Source: Pseudomonas sp. GOM7 (GTDB lineage: Bacteria > Pseudomonadota > Gammaproteobacteria > Pseudomonadales > Pseudomonadaceae). From it: a stretch of DNA of 64,000 bases. Both the position numbers and the translations under genes were made by a program. Below the pieces are notes generated by a model, which was given only the letters and a program-made list of their open reading frames with translations, did not search any database and was not told the origin of the DNA. Numbering within the stretch: position 1 is the stretch's first letter; each line of letters starts with the position of its first letter. Location of the stretch: NCBI RefSeq assembly GCF_026723825.1, contig NZ_CP113519.1, forward strand, positions 1,860,001 to 1,924,000, written 5' to 3'. Shown one piece after another: positions 45,128-54,322 of this stretch.

Positions 45128-45829
45128 TCAGCCGGCGAGGCCGACGTAAACGTTCTGCACGTCGTCATGGCCGTCGATGGCTTCGAGGAAGGCCTCGACT
45201 TCTTCCATCTGCTCCGGCGTCAGGCTGGTCACCGGGTTCTTCGGGCGGTAGCCGAGCTTGGCCGAGTTGACGGTGAAACCCTGCTCCGGCAGCGCCTTGC
45301 ACACGGCGTCGAGGTCGGTCGGGTCGGTGATGAACAGGGTGGCGCCCTCGTCATCCGGTACGAAGTCCTGAGCACCGGCTTCGATGGCGGCCAGTTCCGG
45401 GTCGGCATCGCTGTCGCTGCTGGCTTCGATCAGGCCAACGTGGTCGAAATCCCAGCTCACTGAGCCGGACGCGCCGAGCTGGCCCTTGCGGAACAACACG
45501 CGGATCTCGGCCACGGTGCGGTTGACGTTGTCGGTCAGGCACTCGACGATCAACGGCACCTGATGGGGGGCGAAGCCCTCGTACAGGGTGCGTTCGTAGT
45601 TGATCACCTCACCGGACAGCCCGGCACCTTTCTTGATGGCGCGCTCCAGGGTGTCCTTGGGCATCGAGGCCTTCTTGGCCTGATGCACGGCCAGGCGCAG
45701 CTTGGGGTTCATGTCCGGGTCGGCGCCGTTGCGCGCGGCGATCATGATTTCCTTCACCAGCTTGCCGAAGATCTTGCCTCGGGCATTGGCGGCGGCTTCT
45801 TTGGGTTTGGCTTTCCACTGGGCGCCCAT
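45128..45829 (-). CDS. YebC/PmpR-family regulator
   Basis: A 233-residue protein of the YebC/TACO1 family. [20 protein letters not shown] is the N-terminal core, related to but not identical to the usual MAGHSKWANIKHRK start, so it resembles the YeeN branch. [15 protein letters not shown] and [20 protein letters not shown] follow. Members bind DNA or help ribosomes pass polyproline runs. A second, canonical yebC probably sits elsewhere near ruvC. Confidence 0.92.
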   Translation of the reverse strand: MGAQWKAKPKEAAANARGKIFGKLVKEIMIAARNGADPDMNPKLRLAVHQAKKASMPKDTLERAIKKGAGLSGEVINYERTLYEGFAPHQVPLIVECLTDNVNRTVAEIRVLFRKGQLGASGSVSWDFDHVGLIEASSDSDADPELAAIEAGAQDFVPDDEGATLFITDPTDLDAVCKALPEQGFTVNSAKLGYRPKNPVTSLTPEQMEEVEAFLEAIDGHDDVQNVYVGLAG

Positions 45830-45958
45830 CTGGGGTCTCCTGGCCGATAGTGAAACGGCGTCGGCGCGCGAGAGCGGCCTGACGATCGGATAGGGTGCGG
45901 ATTCTAGTGCCTTGCGCGGTTGTCGGCACCTGCAATTTCGGTGGAAGCTGCTGCAGAG

Positions 45959-45983
45959 CCCGGCACAGTAGGTCTGTGCCGGG
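45959..45983. terminator. 10-bp perfect hairpin
   Basis: CCCGGCACAG (45959-45968) pairs with CTGTGCCGGG (45974-45983) around TAGGT. It sits 10 bp beyond the stop of the small Lys-rich gene (minus strand) and could end its transcript. No T run. Confidence 0.5.
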
Positions 45984-45992
45984 CGGGGGAGG

Positions 45993-46127
45993 TCAGGCGT
46001 GGGACGAGTGGCTACCCAATAAGGTGGTCGAACCCTGTTTCTTCGCGCGCTTGGCTTCGCGTTTTTCGTGCGCGGTCTTCTGCGGCTTTTTCTTGCTTTC
46101 CTTGTGTGAATCCTGACTCTTGCTCAT
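45993..46127 (-). CDS. small lysine-rich protein
   Basis: A 44-residue protein: [20 protein letters not shown] then [20 protein letters not shown]. Over one third of residues are Lys or Arg. CGGAG lies 8 bases before the ATG. Codons are ordinary and a hairpin follows the stop. Too short for standard gene finding. Looks like a nucleic-acid-binding or disordered protein; similar small basic proteins occur in Pseudomonas as I recall. Confidence 0.6.
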   Translation of the reverse strand: MSKSQDSHKESKKKPQKTAHEKREAKRAKKQGSTTLLGSHSSHA

Positions 46128-46271
46128 GGTGGTTACTCCGAAAAATGGATCATTGACTGGACGTATACGTTCTGGTCACTACCACCTCCTCGGCCACCGG
46201 GCCGTCTGCAAAGCGCGTGCGCTGTATGAAGCATAGTCGTCGAGAGTAACAGGTTTGCAGTCAGGCATCGG

Positions 46272-46579
46272 GTGATCTTCGGCCTGGTTTGCTTCACCCT
46301 CGGATCTAGTGGTTGCGAGCGCAGCCAGACAGAGGAGGGAAAACCGCCTTATCGATATGGGCTTCGCGCGATGGTGAACGTGCCGAGCGGCCGCGCACCC
46401 TGCAGAAAGCGCCAGATCAACTGCACTCCTGTCTGCAGAATAACCCGCCGAGCGAAGTGGTAGAACCACAGGTGGTTGACCCGCGATTGCAAGCACAGGC
46501 CGCTCCCCCCAGCGGCACGATGGGGGAGCATCAGGCTCTGGGGGGAACTGATCTAGCGTTGTATCGGAAAAGGGCTTAG
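46272..46579 (+). pseudogene. possible frameshifted lipoprotein gene
   Basis: One frame opens with VIFGLVCFTLGSSGCERSQT (GTG at 46272), a lipobox-like LGSSGC. Downstream, another frame (to TAG at 46579) reads DQLHSCLQNNPPSEVVEPQV then VDPRLQAQAAPPSGTMGEHQ, which looks coding. One shift in about 46,330-46,380 would join them into a lipoprotein of about 100 residues. The rest of the 46,128-46,674 gap shows nothing else. Chance cannot be excluded. Confidence 0.25.
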
Positions 46580-46674
46580 CGCGGCTGTGTGGTCGCTTTG
46601 CTGGCCGACTGTGTCTGTCTGCGCAGGCCTGGTGACTGGTCTAATGCCTGTTCATTCATCATGAGGCTTCTGCC

Positions 46675-47568
46675 ATGACCCCCAAGGATCTATTGCTGGC
46701 ACTGTTGGTGATCCTGGTCTGGGGGCTGAATTTCGTGGTCATCAAGGTGGGCCTGCACGGCATGCCGCCGATGCTGCTGGGGGCACTGCGCTTTATGTTG
46801 GCCGCCTTCCCGGCGATTCTCTTCGTGCGCCGGCCGCAGGTGCCACTGCGTTGGATGCTGGCCTATGGCGCGACCATCTCGCTGGGGCAGTTCGCCTGCC
46901 TGTTCTATGCCATGTACGTGGGCATGCCTGCCGGCCTGGCTTCGCTGGTGCTGCAGTCGCAGGCGTTCTTCACCCTGTTCTTCGCCGCGCTGTTTCTTGG
47001 CGAGCGGCTGCGCCGTAGCAATCTGTTCGGCCTGCTGGTGGCGGCCTCGGGCCTGGCATTGATCGGCCTGGAAGGCGGGCAGGCGATGACCCTGGCCGGT
47101 TTCGCCCTGACCATCGCCGCCGCTTCGATGTGGGCGCTGGGCAACGTGGTGACGCGCAAGCTGGGCAAGGTCAATCTGGTCGGCCTGGTGGTCTGGGGCA
47201 GCCTGATTCCACCCTTGCCCTTCCTGGGATTGTCGTTGTGGCTGGAAGGGCCGCAGGTAATCGGCGATTCGCTGCGTCATTTCAGTCTGGATTCGGCCCT
47301 GGTGCTGGCCTACCTGGCGTTTGGCGCCACCATTCTCGGCTACGGCCTGTGGAGCCGCCTGCTGTCGCGTTATCCGGCCAGCCAGGTGGCGCCGTTCTCG
47401 TTGCTGGTGCCGGTGGTGGGCATCAGCTCGTCGGCCATGCTGCTGGGCGAGCGCCTTGGCGCTCTGCAGATGGCCGGCGCAGCGCTGGTGATGGTCGGCT
47501 TGCTGATCAACGTCTGGGGTGGGCGTCTGCTCGATGGCTGGCGCCAGAGGGCGGCGACGCTGCCGTAG
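46675..47568 (+). CDS. EamA-family (DMT) transporter
   Basis: A 297-residue protein with ten predicted helices and two EamA repeats. LVILVWGLNFVVIKVGLHGM begins the first and ASMWALGNVVTRKLGKVNLV the second. LGERL appears at the same point in both halves, as is usual. Probably an amino-acid or metabolite exporter. Its TAG stop lies at the start of a palindromic repeat (47563-47633). Confidence 0.92.
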   Translation: MTPKDLLLALLVILVWGLNFVVIKVGLHGMPPMLLGALRFMLAAFPAILFVRRPQVPLRWMLAYGATISLGQFACLFYAMYVGMPAGLASLVLQSQAFFTLFFAALFLGERLRRSNLFGLLVAASGLALIGLEGGQAMTLAGFALTIAAASMWALGNVVTRKLGKVNLVGLVVWGSLIPPLPFLGLSLWLEGPQVIGDSLRHFSLDSALVLAYLAFGATILGYGLWSRLLSRYPASQVAPFSLLVPVVGISSSAMLLGERLGALQMAGAALVMVGLLINVWGGRLLDGWRQRAATLP

Positions 47569-47633
47569 GGTACGCTGCGCACCTGGCCTGATAATGCCTG
47601 GAGATCTGGTGCGCACGGCGGCGCACCCTACGG
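47563..47633. repeat. TA-bounded palindrome at the eamA stop
   Basis: CCGTAGGGT (47563-47571) and ACCCTACGG (47625-47633) are perfect inverted arms; GCGCACC and GGTGCGC pair inside. The eamA TAG stop (47566-47568) is the first triplet of the TA-bounded unit. Confidence 0.7.
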
Positions 47634-47655
47634 TGCAAATGCGATCCGTGTCGGC

Positions 47656-48192
47656 TCAATCTTGCAGGCGCTTTTCCGGCAGGCGTTCGAGGATCTGATC
47701 CAGACGCTGCTGGATGCGCTGATCGATCTTTTCGTGCAGGCGCATGATTTCCAGCTCGGCGCGCAGGTTCACCTCGAAGTCCAGGCTGGCGGCCAGGCGA
47801 TCCTTCGCCGCTTGGCGGTTCTGGCTCATCATGATGATCGGCGCCTGCACCGCGGCCAGGGTCGAGAGCATCAGGTTGAGGAAGATGTAGGGGTAGGGAT
47901 CGAAGGCCATGCCGAAGTGCGCGAGCACGTCGGTGTTGATCAGCATCCAGCCGAGCATGGTCAGCGAGAAGCAGATGATGAATGACCAGGAGCCGCCAAC
48001 CGCCGCGACCTTGTCCGACAGGCGCTCGCCGAAGGTCGATTCTTCGTCCGAGACGTCGGCCACGTCGCGGCTGATGGGGCGACGCTGGCGAATCTTTTCG
48101 AGAACGTTGTTTTCTTCCGGTTCGAGTTCATGCACGGCCTTGCCGAGCAGGTTGTGGGCGAGCTGTTGCAGAGGGTGTGGGGCGTCGTTCAT
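47656..48192 (-). CDS. DUF1003 membrane protein
   Basis: A 178-residue protein of the DUF1003 family. WSFIICFSLTMLGWMLINTD and a second helix (YPYIFLNLMLSTLAAVQAPI) are typical, followed by IIMMSQNRQAAKDRLAASLD and a charged helical tail. Two membrane helices with both ends cytoplasmic. Function unknown. Lies between the eamA repeat and a cyclase gene read in the same direction. Confidence 0.88.
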   Translation of the reverse strand: MNDAPHPLQQLAHNLLGKAVHELEPEENNVLEKIRQRRPISRDVADVSDEESTFGERLSDKVAAVGGSWSFIICFSLTMLGWMLINTDVLAHFGMAFDPYPYIFLNLMLSTLAAVQAPIIMMSQNRQAAKDRLAASLDFEVNLRAELEIMRLHEKIDQRIQQRLDQILERLPEKRLQD

Positions 48193-48249
48193 GGCGGTCC
48201 GTTCTTCGAGCCAGGGGCAGGCTGATGCTGCACGGCTTTGTGAGGATTG

Positions 48250-49767
48250 TCACCCCACCGAATCGGCCCGCTGCAGGCAGTCACGGCCGCCGCTCTTGGC
48301 CTGATAGAGCGCCTGGTCGGCGGCCTGGATCAGGCTGAGGGCCAGGTCATGGCTGTCTTCGCCCCTGTGTACCAGACTGGCGATACCGAGACTCACCGTC
48401 ACCGTGCCGAAGGGGCTGGCCTGATGGGTCAGGTGGCGTTGCTGCAGTGCCGTCATGAAGGTGCGGGCAATGGCTTCGGCACCATCCGCATCGGTGTTCG
48501 GCAGGATCAGCGCCAGCTCCTCGCCACCGTAACGCGCGGCTAGATCCCCTGGGCGATGGATGCAGGACTTGAGGATCTCGGCGACCGTGCGCAGGCAGGT
48601 GTCGCCGGCTATGTGGCCGTAGCGGTCGTTGTAGCGCTTGAAATAGTCGATATCGAGCAGCACCAGCGACAGTGCCGACTGGCGGCGCAGGGCGCGGCGG
48701 ATTTCCACTTCCAGGGTCTGGTCGAAACTGCGGCGGTTGGCCAGGCCGGTCAGGGCATCCTGCGAAGCCAGCACTTCCAGCCGGGCATTGGCATCGAGCA
48801 GTTCTTCCTGGGCGATGAGCAGTTTTCTCTCCGCGCGGGTGCGGCGGCGAATGTCCACGAGCAGACGCTGGCCGATGACACCCACGCTGACCAGCAGCAT
48901 CAGGATCAGCGTGGCGAACAGTTGCGCGTCATGGCGCCAGGGCGCCAGGGCTTCATCGCGGCCGAGGGCGACCACGGTGATCAGGGGCAGGCGGCTGTTA
49001 CGGCGGAAGGCATACAGGCGTTCGATGCCGTCGATGCGTGAGACCTGCTCGGAGGTGCCTTCGTCGCGTTCTTGCAATACCTTCAGGATCGGCGAGTTGG
49101 ACCAGTTCAGGCCGACATCCTGTTCACGGAAGGGGTGGCGAAACAGCAGAGTGCCGTCGCTGCTGGACAGGCTGGCCGAGCCCTGCTCGCCCAGCTTGAT
49201 GCTGCCGAACAGTTGCAGGAAGTGCTCGACGCCAAGGGTTACCACGACGACTCCGGCGAATTGGCCATCGGCATGGTCGAGCCTGCGACTGATGCTGAAC
49301 ACCCAGTCGCCGGTGACACGGCTCTTGACCGTGGGGCCGATGAATATCGCGGGGGAGGGATTGTCGCGGTGATGAGTGAAGTACCTCCGGTCGGTGGCTC
49401 CCGGTGCATCGTTGGGTACCCTGACAGAGGAGAGCTGGCGTTTGCCGTGAGCGTCGTAGACGGTGATGGCGCTGGCGATACCGAGTATCTCGCTCTGCTG
49501 GCGCATCAGCGCTTCGAGCTGGTGTCGCGAGGCAGGCGTGTTGCCCTCGTGCTGCAGGTGCTCGATGAGATCGAGCAGCACCAGCTCCGACTGGCGAATC
49601 ACCCCTTCGCTGTAGTTGTCCAGCGCCTGCGCCAGATTCAGGCTGGACAGGTTCAGATCATGCAGCGCGCGTTCGCGTGAGAACCAGATCTGCCAGGCGG
49701 CGAGGGAGGCCAGCGACAGGCAGATGAACAGCAGCAGGGCGGACGTGAGCCGGGTGCCTTTTCTCAT
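48250..49767 (-). CDS. diguanylate cyclase with periplasmic PDC sensor
   Basis: A 505-residue protein: TM about 8-28, double-Cache-like (PDC) periplasmic domain about 30-280 (ATDRRYFTHHRDNPSPAIFI), TM about 285-305, GGDEF domain 335-500. The active site is GGEEL rather than GGEEF, and an RPGD inhibitory I-site lies five residues before it. Probably active and product-inhibited. The ligand of the PDC domain is unknown. Fourth base of the motif variation is worth noting because Phe to Leu is uncommon. Confidence 0.9.
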   Translation of the reverse strand: MRKGTRLTSALLLFICLSLASLAAWQIWFSRERALHDLNLSSLNLAQALDNYSEGVIRQSELVLLDLIEHLQHEGNTPASRHQLEALMRQQSEILGIASAITVYDAHGKRQLSSVRVPNDAPGATDRRYFTHHRDNPSPAIFIGPTVKSRVTGDWVFSISRRLDHADGQFAGVVVVTLGVEHFLQLFGSIKLGEQGSASLSSSDGTLLFRHPFREQDVGLNWSNSPILKVLQERDEGTSEQVSRIDGIERLYAFRRNSRLPLITVVALGRDEALAPWRHDAQLFATLILMLLVSVGVIGQRLLVDIRRRTRAERKLLIAQEELLDANARLEVLASQDALTGLANRRSFDQTLEVEIRRALRRQSALSLVLLDIDYFKRYNDRYGHIAGDTCLRTVAEILKSCIHRPGDLAARYGGEELALILPNTDADGAEAIARTFMTALQQRHLTHQASPFGTVTVSLGIASLVHRGEDSHDLALSLIQAADQALYQAKSGGRDCLQRADSVG

Positions 49768-49845
49768 GGCGGAGCTCAGCCTCCTCCGAGGCGGGATTGA
49801 ATGACTCTTGAGAGGATGACGAGCTGCCGTGGCAGCTCGTCACTG

Positions 49846-50116
49846 CTAGGGCCTGTTGACGTTTCGCTCGTGGCCGCGACGGAGCCCGTTTTTGCGTGGA
49901 GCTAGGCGCGAGACGCGAAGTTTGGTCGCCCAAATGAGCCGTCGAGCAACGACGCACCACGCAAAAACAGGCCCGTCCCTTCGGGTTGCGCGGCAAATTG
50001 CGCCATGCGTCGTTGCGGGATTTGGCAAGGGAACGACCATTACCTGCATCCCGCGCCTAGCCTGGCGCAATTTGGCGCAGCAACGCGGCTCACGTCGAAA
50101 CGTCAACAGGCCCTAG
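49846..50116. mobile_element. MITE-like element, copy D, with 21-bp perfect terminal repeats
   Basis: A 271-bp element. CTAGGGCCTGTTGACGTTTC (from 49846) and its exact inverse ending at 50116 form perfect termini. TA is at both ends. Inside, CGTTTTTGCGTGG pairs with CCACGCAAAAACAG, and AAATTGCGCC with GGCGCAATTT. Open frames on both strands (49856-50116) are by-products of the palindrome. It ends three bases from the ppiC stop. A decayed relative is at 61520-61672. Confidence 0.78.
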
Positions 50117-50118
50117 TA

Positions 50119-50400
50119 TCAGTCCTGACGGCTGGTGACTTCCAGCAGGTGATAGCCGAACTGGGTCTTGACCGGGCCTTGCACCACGCCGACCGGCGCG
50201 CTGAACACCACAGTGTCGAATTCCTTGACCATCTGGCCGGGGCCGAACGAACCCAGGTCGCCACCGTTACGGCCGGACGGGCAGGTGGAGTTGTCCTTGG
50301 CCAGTTGGGCGAAATCGGCGCCGCCTTCGATGGCGCTTTTCAGTTCGTTGCACTTGTCTTCGCTGGCAACCAGGATGTGGCGGGCAGTGGCGCGAGCCAT
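50119..50400 (-). CDS. ppiC: parvulin-type peptidyl-prolyl isomerase
   Basis: A 93-residue single-domain parvulin, like PpiC. RHILVASEDKCNELKSAIEG starts the domain. KDNSTCPSGRNGGDLGSFGP carries the active-site region and FGYHLLEVTSRQD the C-terminus. No signal peptide, so cytoplasmic. Start at 50400; the longer open frame upstream is non-coding. Family length is about 92. Confidence 0.95.
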   Translation of the reverse strand: MARATARHILVASEDKCNELKSAIEGGADFAQLAKDNSTCPSGRNGGDLGSFGPGQMVKEFDTVVFSAPVGVVQGPVKTQFGYHLLEVTSRQD

Positions 50401-50630
50401 GGGCGTATCTCCTCTGGATAAAGGCGCAGAGCCTAGCGCAATCGCCCTGACAAGCAAATGACCGTTGGCGTGTCTTGGCAGCTCCGCGCTTGCCGGCGAC
50501 ATGGGCAAGGCCTTGCCGCTGGCTGGCAAAGCGCTGCCGTAGGTGGTTGTCCAAGCCGCGTGCTGCAAGGCACGCAGCCCCTGGCCCGGAATCTGCTTCG
50601 TAGCCTGCGAATGCTTTTTGCGGAGGCCCC

Positions 50631-51080
50631 ATGACATCTATCAACAACAGCATGCCGGCGATGCTCAGTTACTACGGCAGCCAGCTCAACAACCGCACGA
50701 GCACTGGCAGTAGCGAGGCGGGTGGCCAGAGCAAACAGGATCCTTTGGATGAGCTGCGCCGTTTTGCCAAACAGGTGGTGGCGCGTAACGAGGGTGGCTT
50801 GCTGCGTGCCATGCAGGGCGGCGCGGCGTCTGCCACTAGCGGCGTTGCACCTACCCCCGAAAGCAAGGCAAGCGTACCGGCCGTCATACAACTGCCGGAC
50901 GTGATGGCGCTGGATCGCGACGACGCCGCCACGCTGCTGGCGCAGGTGCAGAAGATGGTGGATGCCGGCATGGACGGCAGCGTACGCATCGCCGGGTACA
51001 ACGGTGACCAGCAGACCGACTCGCTGGAAACCTATCGCCAGTGGCTGCAGGACAAGGGCGGGCTCAGCGTTTACGCCTGA
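50631..51080 (+). CDS. hypothetical protein
   Basis: A 149-residue protein starting MTSINNSMPAMLSYYGSQLN, with Ser/Thr/Gly-rich N-terminus and a helical C-terminal half (DDAATLLAQVQKMVDAGMDG). No cysteines, no membrane segment. TGCGGAGGCCCC precedes the start. It ends inside the end of the convergent cyclase gene by ten bases. I do not recognise the family. Confidence 0.75.
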   Translation: MTSINNSMPAMLSYYGSQLNNRTSTGSSEAGGQSKQDPLDELRRFAKQVVARNEGGLLRAMQGGAASATSGVAPTPESKASVPAVIQLPDVMALDRDDAATLLAQVQKMVDAGMDGSVRIAGYNGDQQTDSLETYRQWLQDKGGLSVYA

Positions 51081-52135
51081 TGTCTGACCTCTATCTCGGG
51101 CGATTCGTCCCGGGCGATCACCCGATTGCGCCCGGCGCGTTTGGCCGCATAGGTGCGCTTGTCAGCCGCTAGCATCAGCGAGCTGAGGATCAGCCCATCT
51201 TCGCCGAAGTGAGCGAGGCCCGCGCTGAGGGTCATCTGCAGCGGCTTACCATCGATTTCCAGGGATGTACTGGCCAGGCGTTCGCGCAGGCTCTCGGCTA
51301 CCTCCAGGGCATCGGTCGGGGTGCTGCCGGGTAGCAGCACGGCGAACTCCTCGCCGCCGAGCCGACACAGCAGGTCACTCTGGCGCAGACGTTGTTGCAG
51401 CACCTCGGCGAAGTGCTGCAGGGCGCGATCACCGCCCTCATGGCCGAAGCGGTCATTGATCTGCTTGAAATGGTCGATGTCGAGAAACACCAGCGCCAAG
51501 GGTGTGCCATTGCGTAGCGCCTGCGCACGCTCGCGCTCGAACACCTCGGCCAGCTTCAGGCGGTTGGGCAGGCCGGTCAGCGCATCGGTGGTGGCCTTCT
51601 CCGTCAGGCGCTGCTCGTTGATCAGCCGGCTGCGCTCGTAGATATGCGCGAAGATCATCACGGTGAGGCTGGCCAGGCCGAGATTGGTGACGATCTCCAG
51701 GTTATGCAGCAGGGATTCGGAGGAGAAGCGCCAGGTGAAGACGTACAGCCCGATGCCGACGAACAGCAGCGAGCCGCACATACCCAGGCGCAGGCCAAGC
51801 AGCATGTAGCAGATGATCGGGATGGTCTGGATCCAGGCGAAGATGGCGAAGATGGTATGCGTCTGCGCCAGCCCCACCATCATGATGCTGAAGAACGGCA
51901 ACAGGTAGATGGTGGTCCACAGGGGCAGGCGCGGCGTGGTGTTGATGATGGTCAGCATGAACAGCGATACGCTGGCGTAGGCGATTTCCAAGCCGGCCAG
52001 CAGCCAGTTGTCGTGCAGCAGGTTGAACACCGAGAAGAACGAACCGCCACAGACGGTGATCCATAGCAAGGCCCTGAGAACCTTGCGGCGGTGTTCGTCG
52101 GTCTGGATGAGTCGGCCGGGCATCGGATGTTCCAT
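51071..52135 (-). CDS. membrane diguanylate cyclase (GGDEF)
   Basis: A 354-residue protein with six N-terminal helices (about 20-170) and a GGDEF domain (about 185-345). RLGGEEFAVLLPG carries an intact GGEEF; DIDHFKQINDRFGHEGGDRA precedes it. Start at 52135 or at 52123 (MPGRLIQ). It is convergent with the hypothetical gene before it. Its membrane part resembles other Pseudomonas DGCs with unknown signals. Confidence 0.9.
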   Translation of the reverse strand: MEHPMPGRLIQTDEHRRKVLRALLWITVCGGSFFSVFNLLHDNWLLAGLEIAYASVSLFMLTIINTTPRLPLWTTIYLLPFFSIMMVGLAQTHTIFAIFAWIQTIPIICYMLLGLRLGMCGSLLFVGIGLYVFTWRFSSESLLHNLEIVTNLGLASLTVMIFAHIYERSRLINEQRLTEKATTDALTGLPNRLKLAEVFERERAQALRNGTPLALVFLDIDHFKQINDRFGHEGGDRALQHFAEVLQQRLRQSDLLCRLGGEEFAVLLPGSTPTDALEVAESLRERLASTSLEIDGKPLQMTLSAGLAHFGEDGLILSSLMLAADKRTYAAKRAGRNRVIARDESPEIEVRHQA

Positions 52136-52311
52136 TTCATCGGAGTAGCATGGCCTGTGACGGAACAGGCGCGCTGAGCATCATGCACGAAGTTTGCCGC
52201 CTGCTGGGAAGGCTTGTCCTGCCTGGGCCCGGCAGATCCGTTAGAGGCCGGTTATGCTGCGAGGCCTTATTGTCTGTCAATTCCACGACAGTTGCTGGGA
52301 GTTCGAGCGCT

Positions 52312-53160
52312 ATGACGAAATGCGTTACAAGGTGTGGCCTGCTGATCGCGCTGACATTGCTCTGCGCCTGGGGCGCGCAGGCGGCTCAGCAGGAGCCGCT
52401 GATCGCGGCAATCAACGAATACCGTGGCCAGGTGCAGCGTTGTGCCGGCAAGGTGTTCGAGCCGCTGCCCGGCTTGAGCGCTGATCAGCGCCTGGAGTTG
52501 CCGGTGAACGGCAGTGGCGATTTGCAGCAGGAGCTGACGGCGACGGCTTACCCCATGGTCACCGTGCAGGCCATCAGCCTGTCCGGGCCGCGTGATGCGC
52601 AAGCGGCCATGCAGGCGTTGCGCGAGAGTTTCTGCCAGATCCTGCTCGATCCGCAGTTCGTCGACATCGGCATCAACCAGGTGGGGCGCGACTGGCGCGT
52701 GGTGCTGGCGCGGCCGTTGCTCAGTGCCAAGCTGGCGGATGCCAAGGTGGAGGGACAGCACCTGCTCGAGCAGGTCAACGCGGCCCGTGGGCAGGCACGC
52801 CAGTGCGGCGAGCAGCGCTTCGCCGCCGCGCCGCCTCTGGCCTGGAACGAGGCGTTGGGCGAGGCGGCATTAGGGCACAGCCGAGCCATGGCCAATGGCA
52901 ATTTCTTCGACCACCTCGACCCGGATGGACGTACACCGGGTGATCGTGCCGAACTGGCCGGCTACCCGGGTGGCACGGTGGGCGAGAACATCGCCGCCGG
53001 GCAGGACTCGGCGCAGCGCGTGCTGCAGGGCTGGCTGACCAGCCCGGATCATTGTGCCAACCTGATGAATCCCGCCTTCAGCGACTTTGGCGGCGCCTAC
53101 GCCAGCGACCCGAAGAGCGACGCCGGCATCTACTGGACGGCGCTGTTCGGCGGCCGATGA
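52312..53160 (+). CDS. CAP-domain (SCP/PR1-type) exported protein
   Basis: A 282-residue protein with a signal peptide (MTKCVTRCGLLIALTLLCAW, cleavage near AQAAQ). The N-terminal region (about 25-130) is a DUF-like domain, and the CAP domain follows: HSRAMANGNFFDHLDPDGRT then GENIAAGQDSAQRVLQGWLT. The CAP histidines and glutamates are present. Bacterial members may bind lipids, sterols or metal. Start at 52312 (start at 52150 would lack a signal peptide). Confidence 0.85.
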   Translation: MTKCVTRCGLLIALTLLCAWGAQAAQQEPLIAAINEYRGQVQRCAGKVFEPLPGLSADQRLELPVNGSGDLQQELTATAYPMVTVQAISLSGPRDAQAAMQALRESFCQILLDPQFVDIGINQVGRDWRVVLARPLLSAKLADAKVEGQHLLEQVNAARGQARQCGEQRFAAAPPLAWNEALGEAALGHSRAMANGNFFDHLDPDGRTPGDRAELAGYPGGTVGENIAAGQDSAQRVLQGWLTSPDHCANLMNPAFSDFGGAYASDPKSDAGIYWTALFGGR

Positions 53161-53169
53161 GCGCTTGCC

Positions 53170-53757
53170 TCAGACCACGGCGAACACCTCTGCCAGGTGC
53201 TGCTGATAGCGTGCCACGTCGCGCTCGATGTTCGGCACCTTCATCACGTCGTTGCAGATGAAGGTGGGCAGGGCGCTCATGCCGAGGAACTGGTTGGCCT
53301 TGTGGAAGGGGAAGTACACCGCGTCCACCCCCTTGCCCTCGAAGAAGTCCGCCGGATCCTCGAAGGCCTGCAGCGGGGCGTTCCAGGTCAGTGACAGCAT
53401 GTACTGCTTGCCTTGGATCAGCCCGCCGCTGCCGTACTTCTGCGAGGCATCGGCGCGGGTACGGCCATCGTTGGCGTAGAGGCTGCCGTGGCCGGCGGTG
53501 AACACCTCGTCGAGGTACTGCTTCACCGTCCAGGGCGCGCCCATCCACCAGCCGGGCATCTGGTAGATGACCACGTCGGCCCAGAGGAATTTCTGCACTT
53601 CTTCTTCGATGTCGTAGCCGCCATCGATGAAGGTGGTCTTGAGGTCGAAGCCGGCACGGTCGAGAAAGGCCACGGCGGCGTCGTGCAGGGTGGCGTTGTA
53701 TTGGCCATTGGAATGAGCGAACGCTTTGCCGCCATTGAGCAGGAGGATCTTTTTCAT
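53170..53757 (-). CDS. mdaB: NAD(P)H-dependent quinone reductase MdaB
   Basis: A 195-residue flavoprotein of the flavodoxin-fold MdaB group. KKILLLNGGKAFAHSNGQYN starts it, and QMPGWWMGAPWTVKQYLDEV holds the flavin-binding part. It reduces quinones by two electrons without semiquinone release. It is divergent from a YgiN-like gene at 53908, as in E. coli where mdaB and ygiN are adjacent. Together they would recycle quinones. Confidence 0.93.
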   Translation of the reverse strand: MKKILLLNGGKAFAHSNGQYNATLHDAAVAFLDRAGFDLKTTFIDGGYDIEEEVQKFLWADVVIYQMPGWWMGAPWTVKQYLDEVFTAGHGSLYANDGRTRADASQKYGSGGLIQGKQYMLSLTWNAPLQAFEDPADFFEGKGVDAVYFPFHKANQFLGMSALPTFICNDVMKVPNIERDVARYQQHLAEVFAVV

Positions 53758-53907
53758 CGGGGTTCTCCAGAAAAACAGGGCCGCAGGTTATCCAGACCTG
53801 CGCGTGTGAAATACCCCGAGGCGGTCAAATCATTGTTGACTGAAAGTCACGAAATCAAGCGTTAACCCTGCAGTAATCTGAGGGCTCCGTTCACCCATGG
53901 AGCCTCC

Positions 53908-54204
53908 ATGTACGCCTTCATCCTTCACGCCCATACCCGGCCCGAGCGGGCCGACGCCTTCGAGTGCCTGTTCCGCGACTACATCGAGCCCAGCCGCGCC
54001 GAGCCTGGCTGCCTCGAATATCACATGCTGCGCGACGCGCAGGATCCGACCCTGTTCATCTTCTACGAGGTATGGGCCTCGCAGGCCGCGCTGGACGCGC
54101 ACATGGCCCTGCCGCACATGCGCGCCTTCCATGAGCGGCGTATGGACTACCTGCGCGCTGAACTGCAGGTGCGGGCGGTCGAGGTACTGGGGCCTGCCAT
54201 CTGA
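53908..54204 (+). CDS. YgiN-like quinol monooxygenase (ABM domain)
   Basis: A 98-residue ABM-domain protein: [20 protein letters not shown] and [20 protein letters not shown] then [15 protein letters not shown]. The ABM fold forms a dimeric beta barrel. YgiN oxidises menadiol-type quinols and works with MdaB in E. coli. It is divergent from mdaB here with a 150-bp gap that shows no gene. Alternative: a generic heme-degrading-type ABM protein. Confidence 0.85.
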   Translation: MYAFILHAHTRPERADAFECLFRDYIEPSRAEPGCLEYHMLRDAQDPTLFIFYEVWASQAALDAHMALPHMRAFHERRMDYLRAELQVRAVEVLGPAI

Positions 54205-54322
54205 AACTTCTGGTACGCGCGTGTCACGCTGCACGATCAACCTTCTATGCTTGATGCAGGCTGGCCTCAACAAATGCCGAGGCCTGCCGATCATCTGGTT
54301 GGGATCGCTTGCGGAGAAAGTC

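Noticed and set aside
49856..50116. 86-codon open frames on both strands across element D
   Set aside because: They are mirror images produced by a near-palindrome, with no ribosome site, and recur where the element recurs.
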